Translations under genes and position numbers: made by a program
The notes under the pieces: model-generated
What the model was told of the DNA's origin: nothing
The model's database searches: none
The model's input: only the letters and a program-made list of their open reading frames with translations
Part shown: piece after piece, positions 34,970-44,300 of the stretch
Layout of the letters: every line of letters starts with the position of its first letter
Numbering within the stretch: the first letter of the stretch is position 1
Assembly: GCF_004135735.1 (NCBI RefSeq)
Contig: NZ_CP012670.1
Location: 2,542,001 to 2,606,000 of the forward strand
Source of the DNA: Sorangium cellulosum
Lineage (GTDB): Bacteria; Myxococcota_A; Polyangia; Polyangiales; Polyangiaceae
Length of the DNA: 64,000 nt
Direction: 5' to 3'

Positions 34970-35578
34970 TTGAAAGAGCGGAGCCCTCAACAGATCGTCC
35001 ATCTGGACCTCGATGTCAAAGGCTGGATCGCGTCACCGCCCACCGTAGAGCGCGCGCGGCCAGCTCGCTGCCCTCGTTGCGGCGCGGCGGGATGCCCGCT
35101 GGGGGGCACGTTAGGGCTGTGGGGCCACGGGACGCGGTCGCGGCAGGTGCGCGGGCCGCTCGCCGCTGGCGAGCGCGGCGGGCTCGTCACGATCGAGGCG
35201 CGCCGCTATCGGTGCCGCCGCTGCAACGCCACGATCACGGTCGTGCCGCGGGGCGTCGCAGCGCGACGGCACTTCGCCGCAACGGCGATCGGTCTGGCTC
35301 TTCTGCTCGTCGGCACTGCCGGTGCAGCGCTCATCGAGGTGCGGCGGCGTGTCAGCCCCTGGTCTGCCAGCTTCGATGCCGACAGCTGGGCGACCGTGCG
35401 GCGCTGGTTATGCGCCATCGACCAGAAGCGCCTCTTTCCGTCGGTCCGCCCCAGTCCCCTCGCTTCTTCGCTGCGGCAGCGAGCCGAGCGGGCCGCGATG
35501 ACGCTCGTCGCGATGGCGCCATTTGCCGCCGACGTCCCCGAGGCCGCCGTCATGGCCGGCGCCGCGCGGGCTGCGTGA
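34970..35578 (+). CDS. Transposon-encoded zinc-ribbon protein (DUF6431-like)
   Basis: About 202 residues. Two CxxC pairs make a zinc ribbon: RCPRCGAAGC near residue 34 and YRCRRCNATITVVPRG near residue 80. A hydrophobic stretch (IGLALLLVGTAGAAL) and FDADSWATVRRWL follow. The pattern resembles DUF6431 proteins encoded just upstream of DDE transposases in similar elements. The role is unknown; a DNA-binding accessory for end or target recognition is likely. The TTG start at 34970 is uncertain, and GTG codons downstream could serve. It ends 126 bp before the transposase start. Confidence 0.65.
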   Translation: MKERSPQQIVHLDLDVKGWIASPPTVERARPARCPRCGAAGCPLGGTLGLWGHGTRSRQVRGPLAAGERGGLVTIEARRYRCRRCNATITVVPRGVAARRHFAATAIGLALLLVGTAGAALIEVRRRVSPWSASFDADSWATVRRWLCAIDQKRLFPSVRPSPLASSLRQRAERAAMTLVAMAPFAADVPEAAVMAGAARAA

Positions 35579-35704
35579 TGGCGAGCGGCGTGCTTGCCGG
35601 GCTCATGTCGGGCCCCACCCGGTTGGATCCTCGGTCGGCGGAGCGCCTTGCGCTTGGATGGCTGTGCGGCCGGTGCGGTGTCACCGGCGCGGAAAGGACA
35701 CGAC

Positions 35705-37054
35705 GTGCAAGACCCCCTCAAGCCCAAGGACCACGCGGAAGCGGTGGCGCTCTATCGCAGTGAGATCATCGGCTCGCTCATGCACCGCGAGCTCGATCGC
35801 GGAGAGCTCGCCGAAGCGCTCGCCGACCTGAGCAAGCAGCGGTTTCGCCCCCCGCGCGCCCATTCTCCGCGCTCCTACTCGGTCCCCACGCTCGAGCGCT
35901 GGTACTACGCGTACAAGACCGAAGGCCTCGAAGGCCTGCGCCCCAAGTCCCGCAAGGACAAGGGGCGGGCGCGAGAGCTCACCCCCGAGCAACGGCAGAT
36001 GCTGCTCGACATTCGAGAAGAGCACCCGAGCGCCTCGGTCTCGCTCATCCTCGACACCCTGATCGCGGCGGGTCGCATCGACAAGGGCGCCATCTCCGCC
36101 ACCACGGTGCGACGCCTGTACGCCGAGCACCACCTCGATCGCGTCGCGCTGCGCGAGCGCACGGGCGGCAAGGTGCGGCTGCGCTGGCAGGCCGAGCGCC
36201 CCGGCGCTCTTTGGCACGGCGACGTGTGTCACGCGGCACCGATCCTCGTTGACGGCCGCCCGGCGCCGGTGCGGATCCACGCGCTGCTCGACGACGCCTC
36301 CCGGTACATTCTCGCGATCGAAGCGATGAGCGCCGAGCGGGAGGTCGACATGCTGGCGCTCTTCATCCGGGCGCTGCGCAAGCACGGCGCTCCCGACGCC
36401 CTCTACCTGGACAACGGCTCGACCTACCGCGGGCACACCTTGCATCTTGCGTGCGAGCGACTCGGCACCACCCTGATCCACGCCCGCCCCTACGACGCCC
36501 CTGCACGCGGCAAGATGGAGCGCTTCTGGAGGACGTTGCGAGAGAGGTGCGTGGACTTCACCGGCGCGCTCGGCTCGCTGCACGACCTCAACGTCCGGCT
36601 CTACGCCTGGGTCGACGAGCACTACCACCGCACACCGCACGCGGCGCTCTTCGGCAAATCCCCCGCGCAGGTCTACGAGGAGTATCCCCACGTCACCGAC
36701 GGCCTCGACGAGCGAAAGCTCCGCGACGCGCTCACGACCCAGGCCCGCCGGCGCGTCCGGCGTGATAGCACGCTCTCGATGGATGGGGAGGACTGGGAGA
36801 CCGATCTTGGCTTCCTCGCCGGCCACCTCGTCACGGTATCGCGGTGCCTCGTCACGCCGAACGAGCCGCCCTGGATCGAACACGAGGGCAAACGCTTCGC
36901 GCTGCACCGAGTCGACCCGGTGAAGAACGCCCGTCGCGCGAGGCCGGCCTGCAACCTCGATGTCGCGCACGAGGCACGCGTCCCCTTCGACCCGCCGAAA
37001 GCGCTCCTGGACAAGGCGCTCGGCCGAACGCCCCGCGGTGACGAGGAGGGATGA
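35705..37054 (+). CDS. DDE transposase (Mu/TnsB/IS481-like integrase core)
   Basis: A 449-residue enzyme that cuts and joins the transposon ends. An N-terminal helix-turn-helix region (SYSVPTLERWYYAYKTEGLEG, then LTPEQRQMLLDIREEHPSAS) precedes the RNase H-like core with Asp in WHGDVCHAAP, Asp in LYLDNGSTYRG and Glu in ARGKMERFWRTL, giving a complete D-D-E set. A beta-barrel-type domain (VTVSRCLVTPNEPPWIEHEGK) follows as in MuA/TnsB. The GTG at 35705 has ggaaagga upstream. Its stop overlaps the ATGA at the ATPase start, so the pair is translationally coupled. Intact, hence potentially active. Confidence 0.95.
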   Translation: MQDPLKPKDHAEAVALYRSEIIGSLMHRELDRGELAEALADLSKQRFRPPRAHSPRSYSVPTLERWYYAYKTEGLEGLRPKSRKDKGRARELTPEQRQMLLDIREEHPSASVSLILDTLIAAGRIDKGAISATTVRRLYAEHHLDRVALRERTGGKVRLRWQAERPGALWHGDVCHAAPILVDGRPAPVRIHALLDDASRYILAIEAMSAEREVDMLALFIRALRKHGAPDALYLDNGSTYRGHTLHLACERLGTTLIHARPYDAPARGKMERFWRTLRERCVDFTGALGSLHDLNVRLYAWVDEHYHRTPHAALFGKSPAQVYEEYPHVTDGLDERKLRDALTTQARRRVRRDSTLSMDGEDWETDLGFLAGHLVTVSRCLVTPNEPPWIEHEGKRFALHRVDPVKNARRARPACNLDVAHEARVPFDPPKALLDKALGRTPRGDEEG

Positions 37055-37056
37055 TC

Positions 37057-37866
37057 ATGGACTTCTGCAGCTACTTCAGCTTTACCGCAGAGCCATTCTC
37101 CAAGGAGATCGAAGACGGCGAGCTCTGGCTTCCTCCGTCCAAGCAGATGCTGCTCGAGATGCTCATCGAAGCGGTGCACGCCAGAAAGAGCGTGCTCCTC
37201 GCCGGTGACCCCGGCGTTGGCAAGACGTGCCTTCTCCGCGCGCTCCGTCATGCCCTTTCGCCGCAGACGTTTCGCTTGACCTACTGCGCGAACGTGACGC
37301 TTGGACGCCGGGATTTCTATCGCCAGCTCTGTCTGGCGCTCGGCCTCGCTCGGTGCAGCACCGCTGGAGACGTCTTCTACGCGGTCAGCACGCACGTCGA
37401 GGAACTCGCGAGGGAGCGCGTATTCCCGGTCTTCGTCCTCGATGAAGCCCACCTACTTCATCAGGACACGCTCGACCATCTTCACATTCTCCTCAATTAC
37501 GCCTGGGATAGCCGCGCATTGCTTTCGCTCGTGTTGCTTGGCTTGCCCGAGCTCGGCGAGCGGCTCCGCGTGCGGCGCAATCGCTCCCTGTATTCGCGCC
37601 TCCACTACCGACTGACCATCGACCCGCTCACGCCGGACGATACGGCCGACTATCTGCGTGTACGTCTCAGCCGAGTCGGCTGCGCGAAAGAGCTCTTCAC
37701 GTCGGACGCGATCGCGATGTTGCACGAGGCGGCCGCCGGCAGCCTGCGCGACACCGACCGACTCGCCACGGCCGCGCTCCGCGCCGCTGCGCGTAAAAAG
37801 CGCAAGCTCGTTGAGCGCGATGTCCTGAGCCGTATCCTGCAATTGGACGCAGAGGAGGGCGGATGA
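37057..37866 (+). CDS. Transposition ATPase (ExeA/TniB/TnsC-like)
   Basis: A 269-residue AAA ATPase. It begins YFSFTAEPFSKEIEDGEL, the ExeA-type signature, with Walker A LAGDPGVGKTC, Walker B VFVLDEAHLL and a sensor region LVLLGLPELGERL; the C-terminal lid ends DVLSRILQLD. Family knowledge: such ATPases select target DNA and activate the DDE transposase. ATG 37057 is preferred because gaggaggg lies 6 bases upstream; ATG 37051 overlaps the transposase stop. The downstream small gene overlaps its stop by 4 bp. Confidence 0.92.
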   Translation: MDFCSYFSFTAEPFSKEIEDGELWLPPSKQMLLEMLIEAVHARKSVLLAGDPGVGKTCLLRALRHALSPQTFRLTYCANVTLGRRDFYRQLCLALGLARCSTAGDVFYAVSTHVEELARERVFPVFVLDEAHLLHQDTLDHLHILLNYAWDSRALLSLVLLGLPELGERLRVRRNRSLYSRLHYRLTIDPLTPDDTADYLRVRLSRVGCAKELFTSDAIAMLHEAAAGSLRDTDRLATAALRAAARKKRKLVERDVLSRILQLDAEEGG

Positions 37867-38120
37867 ACCCAGCCTCCCTGGCCGAGGAGGACACGCGGCG
37901 GGTCGACGACGAGCGCAGCGCAGCCGCCGCCCTCGTCGTTGCCCTCGCGCTCGCCCGCGACGCGCTCCTCGCGAACTACCCGGACGACCCCGATCCGCTG
38001 TGCCCTCGCACCTACGCCGTCGACGTCGTGCTCCACCACATCGACGGGCTGAGCGACGCCCTCACTCGCCACCGCGCCGTCCTCGACGGCGACGATCGCC
38101 TCCCCACCCACATCGACTGA
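37863..38120 (+). CDS. Small transposon-encoded protein of unknown role
   Basis: 85 residues, ATG at 37863 overlapping the ATPase stop as ATGA, so translated with it. Acidic and helical (LVVALALARDALLANYPDDPDPLCP, then TYAVDVVLHHIDGLSDALTRH). No known domain; no TniQ/TnsD-type zinc finger. Its coupling to the transposition genes suggests an accessory function. Confidence 0.7.
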   Translation: MNPASLAEEDTRRVDDERSAAAALVVALALARDALLANYPDDPDPLCPRTYAVDVVLHHIDGLSDALTRHRAVLDGDDRLPTHID

Positions 38121-38229
38121 GAACGTCGGCGCCCCGCGACCGCCGAAGTGCCCCGGCGCCTCCCCTCGCTGCCATCGCGGCGAGCGGAGATCCGGGTCGA
38201 CGATGGCCATCACGGAGCCGGATCTTCCG

Positions 38230-38255
38230 GCCATCAAATAGCTCGCTCGGTAACA
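38230..38255 (-). repeat. Right terminal inverted repeat of the transposon
   Basis: Read inward: TGTTACCGAGC, then TTTGATGGC. A second TGATGGCC word lies about 30 bp further inside, a possible extra transposase-binding site. Confidence 0.9.
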
Positions 38256-38260
38256 GCCGG
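38256..38260. repeat. Right copy of 5-bp target-site duplication GCCGG
   Basis: Immediately follows the ...TAACA right end and equals 34543-34547. Confidence 0.92.
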
Positions 38261-39507
38261 TCGACGTTATCGCGCGACGACTCGACCTGCCCTTCGCAGA
38301 TCCGCGCATCCTTCTGGTCGGGACGGTGGGCACCGGCAAATCGACGGAGCTGCTTCGCCTCAGGGAGGCGCGGGAGACCAAGGAGTTCGTCCTGCTGCTC
38401 GATCTGCGCCGGCACTTCGCGTGGATGGGCGACGGTGAGGCGATCCAGCGCGTCGCGTCCTGGGAGGTCATCTTCCTCGTGGGGCTCTCCGTGCTCGGCG
38501 CGGCGCGGGAGATTCTGCCGTACGAGGTGCCGCCGCAGCACGTCGAGGAGCTCAGGCAGGCCTGGGAGCAGGTGGCAGACGCGACCGAGACACCGAAGAC
38601 GAGCGAGCTTGACCTGGGGAAGGTGGCCTCGGGCATGATCACCACGGCCGGCTCGGTCCTCGTGCCGGCGCTCGGGTTGTCGGGAGGCGCGGCGGTCGGC
38701 GTCGGCGTGACGAAGGCCATCGCGGAGGGCATCCGCCGCATGGTGCCTATCGGGCGCAGCGGACGTACGCTGCCCGACCAGGACGACGCCATGCAGACGC
38801 TGCTCGGGGCGGTCAACGTCCTCGTCGGCCACATGCAGCAGCAGCACCGACGCGTCTTGCTGCTCATCGACGGCCTCGACCGCATCCGCGATGAAGAGCG
38901 CGCGTTCGACCTTTTCCTGCGCTCCGAGCTGCTCAGCCAGATCGCTTGTCCTACCGTCATCTGCGCTCCGTTCGCGCTCCGGAGCGCGCCTGTCGGCGCG
39001 GCGATCCCGCGCTTCGATACGGTCGTGCTCGCGAACGAGCCCGTGCTGGACAAGGCTCATCCGGAGCGTCCGGGCCCAGGGGTCCCCTTCTTTGCCGAGG
39101 TGTACCGCCGGAGGACACAGGATCTGCCCGCGCCCGATGCGATCGGACAGGACTCGCTGGAGCGCCTCGCCTACGTGTCGGGCGGTCGTGCGCGGGACTT
39201 CGTCAAGCTCGTGCGTGGCGTGGCCGAGCGCGCCTGGACGATGGACGTGACCACGGCGACGGACGAGATCGTGGCAGGCGCGGTGGACGAGGCGCGGCGA
39301 GATCGAGAGCGCGGGCTCGACGTGGGGCACCTCGGCGTGCTGCGCGCGGTCATGGCGGATGCGCAGCGGCAGCTCCCCGAAGACGCCCGCGCGCGACAGC
39401 TCCTCGATTGGGGGCACCTGCTCCCGTATCCCAACGAGTCCGAATGGTACTACCCGCATCCGCTCCTCACGCTGCACCTCCTGCGCGCCCCTGGCTCGAC
39501 CGGCTGA
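38261..39507 (+). pseudogene. 3' fragment of the transposon-split STAND/AAA-like ATPase
   Basis: Continues the frame of 34448-34547 for another 414 residues. Walker A is LLVGTVGTGKSTELL and a Walker B-like strand reads RVLLLIDGLDRI. A Gly/Ala hydrophobic stretch (ITTAGSVLVPALGLSGGAAVGV) and a winged-helix-like end (GGRARDFVKLVRGVAERAW, then LLPYPNESEWYYPHPLL) complete it. Intact length would be 448 residues. Translation of this piece could start at GTG 38326, but that would begin inside the P-loop. The TGA at 39505-39507 is followed by the TPR partner gene with no gap, so both formed an operon. It resembles P-loop NTPases of STAND type; family not named with certainty. Confidence 0.88.
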
Positions 39508-39536
39508 GCCTGATCCTGCGCCTCGCGGGGCGCGGG

Positions 39537-41352
39537 GTGATCGTGCTCATGGACCGGGCGCGACCCGAGCGGCTGGGCGAGCTCGTGCGCCACGTGCTCC
39601 ATGAGCGGCCGGACGCGGAGGTGCTGACCGAGGCACGGGCGCTCGCTTCGATGCCGGAGGGGAGCACCGTTGTCCTCTGCGTGCGCGCGGCCGACGCCGC
39701 GTGGCTCAACCAGGAGCGGCCGGTGGTGCAGGAGCGGGCGCTGCGCCTCGTGCTGTTCAGCGACGAGGCGACGACCGTGCATTTGGCCCGGTGCGCGGTG
39801 GACTTCTATGACTGGATATCGCACCGCATCGACTGTCCTGATGGGCCGCCCGCGTTCGCCGTGCGTGCGCTGCGGCGCGCGGCCTGCGCGCGCGCGCCTG
39901 CCATCGCGTGGACCGGCGGTGAGCTCGAGGAGACCTTCGCGCGGGCGCTGCCGGGCCGGAGGCTCCAGCGCGTCTCGGCCGCGCAGCCGTACGCGGCGCT
40001 CGTGGAGGCGCTCCGCCCGAACCCGAGGACGTGGAGCGCGGTCGAGGATGCCGAAACATCCATCCGGCTGCGGCGCACGCGCTGGGCCGCCGCGGAGGCC
40101 GGGCGCAGGGGCCGAACGCTGCTTACGCGCGTTCTCGGTCGATCTCTGCGAGGCACGCGCGCTGCTCGAGCGAGCTCGCGAGCGAGCGAAGGCCGGCGTC
40201 GACGAGGAGACGCGCTTCGAGCTGTTGCGGGCAGAGGGGATCCTGCTGTCGTCTGAGGGGCACACCGGGGCGATACCGGTGCTGCGGGATGCGCTGGAGC
40301 TCGGGCGGCGGCTCGGGCGTTCGTTGCAGGAGCTGAGCGAGCTCTACGACGCTTCGGTGCAGGCCCTCCTCCGAGCGGGCCGGCTCGTGGATGCGCAGCG
40401 GCTGCTCGATGAGTGGACAGGGCTGCTAGGGCGCGCGCACGTGGATGTGTCGCTCGATATCCTGCTTGCGCGGTCGACCGCGGAGCTCATGCTCGCGCGA
40501 GGGGACGCGCACGGCGCCTCCCGGCTGCTGGAGTCGGTGCTCCCGCGATGGCCCGATCCCGACCACCCGAGCCTCGGGGTGCTCGAGCAGAGCCTCGCTC
40601 AAGCGTGGATCGAGCAGCGGCGATTCCGTGAGGCGGAGCGCCTCCTGCGCAGAGCGCTCGAGCGCCATCAGCGCCTCGGGCGCCCGACCCTCTTCCTGCG
40701 GCACGAGCATGGCCGCGCGCTGCTGGGGCTGGGCCGCTTCCAGGAGGCCGAGCGGGAGCTCCGCCGGGCGCTCGCGGAGGTGCCCGAGACGAAGAGCGCT
40801 GCGCCGATGCGCCACGAGCTCGCGCGCTGCATCGAGGCGCAGGGGCGGTTCGACGAAGCCGAGGCGCTGCTCGACGAGGTCCTGGCCGAGCGGCGGCGGG
40901 ACCGCGCCGCGGACGGGGCGCTGTATGCTGCGTCTCTCTACGAGAAGGCGCGAATCCGTCGGCTCCGAGGCGAGCTCGGGACGGCCGAAGAGTTGCTGCG
41001 TGAGGTGCTCCGCGTCGAGGAACGAGCTCTCGGTCGCGCTCACCCGGTGCTCCTCTCGACGCTCTCGGAGCTCGGCGGGGCGTTGATCGACCTCGGGAAG
41101 TCGCGAGAAGCAGAGCCGCTGCTTCGCCGCGCCGCGCAGCTCGCCGAGCAGAAGGCGGACCGGTCGGCCCTCGCCGCGTCGCTGGCGCAGCTCGCCCGAG
41201 CGCAAGCTACCCGGGGCTTCGTCCATGCGCGCGATACCGCGCGTCGGGCCCTCCAGGTGTTGAGCACGGCGGACGCCGAGCTCGCCCCGGCGCTCCTTCG
41301 TGAGGTGGAGGCGATCGCGGCGGGCGCGATGCGGCGTACCAGCCAGGGGTGA
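39537..41352 (+). pseudogene. Frameshifted partner protein: unknown N-domain plus TPR-like repeats
   Basis: The first frame carries a domain I cannot name: LAGRGVIVLMDRARPERL, VVLCVRAADAAWLNQERP, LRLVLFSDEATTVHL and FYDWISHRIDCPDGPP, ending RRTRWAAAEAGRRG near 40110. The continuation, AERCLRAFSVDLCEARAL, lies in another frame and runs to 41352 through about ten TPR-like repeats (EAERLLRRALERHQRLG, EAERELRRALAEVPE, EAEPLLRRAAQLAEQK). One base lost or gained near 40100-40125 explains the break; a sequencing error cannot be excluded. Coding similarity seems to begin before GTG 39537, inside the end of the ATPase gene. Likely the effector or adaptor half of the ATPase pair. Confidence 0.75.
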
Positions 41353-41368
41353 GCTCAGGCGACAGCGC

Positions 41369-44300
41369 CTACCCCGCGAGCTGCTCGTAGCTCGCGCGGA
41401 GCTTCGCGAAGCGGGGGCGCCAGGGCCGGCTCTCGGCGAGCAGCTGCGCGATGCGCGGCAAGAGCAGCGCCAGGTCGTTGCGCCGGCCGGCGTCGAGCAG
41501 CGCGCGCGCGCGCCAGTAGAGCAGCTCGACCCGCTCGTCCGGGCTCAGCGCGCCGAGGTCGCCGGGCGGCTCCGGCTCCTCCCGCATCGCCGCCCGCGTG
41601 CGCGCGCTCTCCATGCCGTACCTCGGGTCCTTCACGGCGAGCTGCATCACGCCGAGCAGCGCCTGCGTGTAGGGCGGCAGGTCCGTGACCGACCCCTGCG
41701 CGCGGAGCCACCTGAGCTGCCGGCTCGCCTCCGCGTGCTCGTCGCGCATCGCGTGGATCCGCGCGAGCAAGAGCGCGCTGTCGTGCACCGGCCGGTCCGG
41801 GAACTGCTCGTCGAGGAGGCGCACCTGCCGCACCAGCGGCAGCGCCTCGTCCTCCCGGCCCCAGAGGTAGAGCAGCTCCGCGAGCTTGATCGTCGCCTCG
41901 CGCTCGGCCCAGGCGTTCGCCTCCTCGCGGGCGAGCTCGGCCGCGCGCCGCAGATCGGCCATCCCGCGCGCCGGATCGTCGAGCGCAGGCCAGAGCTCCG
42001 CGCGGCGGACGAGCGCCGCGGCGAGGTGGACCCGGTCGCCGCGCTCCTCGCAGCGGCGCACCGCCTCGTCGAACCGCCGCTCGGCCTCGTCGAGCTGGCC
42101 GCAGCGCAGGAGGGCGCACGCGAGCAGCGTGAGCCCGATCACGTGCGTGTCGTGATCGGCGTCGCGCACCGTCTCCACGCCCCGCGTGAGCTGCTCGACG
42201 GCGTCGGCGAGGTTCCCCTTGCGGAGCGCCGAGCGGCCGGCGGCGACGTCGAACCGCGCCGCGAGCGCGGCCCCCTCGCCGCCCTCGCGGCCGTCGAGCA
42301 GCGGGATCACCTCCTCGACGCGCGCCGCCGACTCCTCCCAGGCGCCGGCCCAGTCGAGCGCCGTCGCCTCCTCGAGCAGCGCCTCCGCGATCATCCGCGG
42401 GTCCTTCATGGTCCGCGCGAGCGCCCCCGCGGAGCGGAGATCCTCGAGCGCCTCCGCGGTGCGCAGCACGCGGTAGCGCACGCGCGCCCGGCCGAGCAGC
42501 GCGAGGTACCGCTGGCGCTGATCGTCGCCGTCCGCCCAGAGGAGCGCCGACGAGTAGTGCCCGTCCGCCACGGTGTTGTTGTGCCGGTCGCGCTGGAGAT
42601 CGCCGAGGATCAGGTACGCGTGCGCCGCGCGCGAGCGCGCCCCGGCCGCCGCGGCGTGGCGCGCGATCGGCTCGAGCAGCGCGGGCTCCCTCGGCCGCGC
42701 CTCGGCCAGCGACTCCCAGACCGCGAGCGCGTGCCGGTGCATGCCCGCGCGCTCCTCCTCCGAGAGGAGCGCGCAGATCGCCTCCTGCTCCAGGGCGCTC
42801 CGGAAGGCGTAGCGCGGCGCCGCCCCGCGCCCGGGCCGGGCGAGCTCGCCCCGCGGCACGAGGATCCCCCGTGCGGCGAGCGCGCGCAGGCTGCCCGCGA
42901 CGTCGACGGGCGAGGCCGGCTCGCCCCCGCGCGCACGCTCGCGCTCCAGCGCGCGCTGCGCGCCCTCCGCGACGTCCTCCGAGAGCTCGAAGCCGAGCAC
43001 GGCGCAGAGCCGCGCGCACGCGCCGAGCTCCGGCGGGAGCCCCTCGAGCCGCCGCGCCGCGAACCACTGCCACGCGGTCGACGGCGGCAGCTTCTCGAGC
43101 TCGGCGAGCGCGAGCTGGTAGCCGCTCGACCGCGCCCGCTGCCGCACGTAGCCCGCGTGCTTGAGCGCCCGGGTGAGCTCCACGAGCGCGCGGGGGTTCC
43201 CGCCGGCCCACGCCCAGATGCGCCGGAGCGCGGCGTTCGGCGGGGGCTCCGCGGGCCTGAGCAGGTCCGCGCAGAGCAGGAGGCCGGCGTCCTCGTCGAG
43301 CGGCGGGAGCGCGATCTCGTCGCGCGCGCTCGCCCGGGCGCCGAGCCCGTGGCGCCGCGCCGCGAGCTCCGGCGCGCCGGCGAGCAGCACCCAGAGCGCG
43401 CGCCGCGCCTCGCGCCGCGCGGCGAGCTCGAGCGCGTCGAGCGTGAGGCGATCGGCGAGGTGCGCGTCGTCGAGGATCACGAGCACGGGCCGCTCCTCCG
43501 CGCGGCGGCGCAGCCCCTCGGCGAGCGCGCGGATCAGGCTGCCGCGGCGCGCGCGCGGCGCGGGCCTTTCGCGGGGGGCCTCGCGCGCGCCGAGGCACGC
43601 GGCCACGGCGGGCCACACCTCGTCGCCGAGCGGCTGGCCGAGGCGCTCGACGCAGCGCGCGCGGAGGTCGCGGGGCGCCGCGCGCTCGCCGCCTTCGGGG
43701 TCCAGGCCGAGCAGCTCGGCGAGCAGGGCGGCCGCGGTCGTCGCGGCGCGCGCCCCGGGGGGGCCGGCCTCGGCGCGCAGGGAGATCACGAGCGCGCCCG
43801 GGTGCGCGCGGCGGCTCCGCTCGGCGATCTCCTCCGCGAGCCGCGACTTGCCGGCGCCGCGCTCGCCGACCAGGGCGCAGAGGCCGGGCCCGAGGCCCGC
43901 GAGCGCGCGCTCGCGGCTCTCGGCGAGCGCGCTCAGGGCGTCGCCGCGCCCGACGAGGGGCAGCGGCGCGGCGCGGGCGGCGTCGCGCTCGCCCGAGGCG
44001 GGGGCCGCGTCCTGCGCGAAGAAGTAGCGGCCGTCCTCGGTCGCGGCGACGACCTCGAACCCCGGGTGGGCGGTGACGAGCTCGGCGCTGAGCGCGATCC
44101 CGCGCCACGGCTCCGAGGGGAGCCACGCCTCGGGCCGCTCCACGGCCATGCCGGCGGCGACGCGCAGGCCGTCGGCCTCGCGCCGGAGCTTCAGCGGCGC
44201 GACGTGGATCGCGAGGGGCGCGCCGACGGACGCGACGATCTCCCGCCCCGCGAGCAGCGCGCGCTCCGCGGCCGCCTCCTTCGGCCCGGGGAAGATCGCG

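Larger units (their letters stand above)
34548..38255 (+). mobile_element. 3,708-bp Mu/Tn7-type transposon with four genes
   Basis: The ends are inverted: TGTTACTGAGC at 34548 and TGTTACCGAGC read inward from 38255, with a second shared block TTGATG eight bases further in. The outermost TGT...ACA and the 5-bp GCCGG duplication are the hallmarks of the Mu/Tn7/Tn5053 transposase superfamily. Inside are, all on the plus strand, a zinc-ribbon protein, a DDE transposase, an AAA ATPase and a small protein; the last three are tightly coupled (ATGA overlaps). No resolvase, TniQ/TnsD-like targeting gene or cargo is seen. The ends, duplication and open frames are all intact, so it may still be active or is a recent arrival. 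Confidence 0.95.

Noticed and set aside
34970..37866. IS21-type (IstA/IstB) element
   Set aside because: The ATPase starts with an ExeA-type motif, the ends are TGT...ACA with a 5-bp duplication, and extra zinc-ribbon and small genes are present; this fits the Mu/Tn7 group better.
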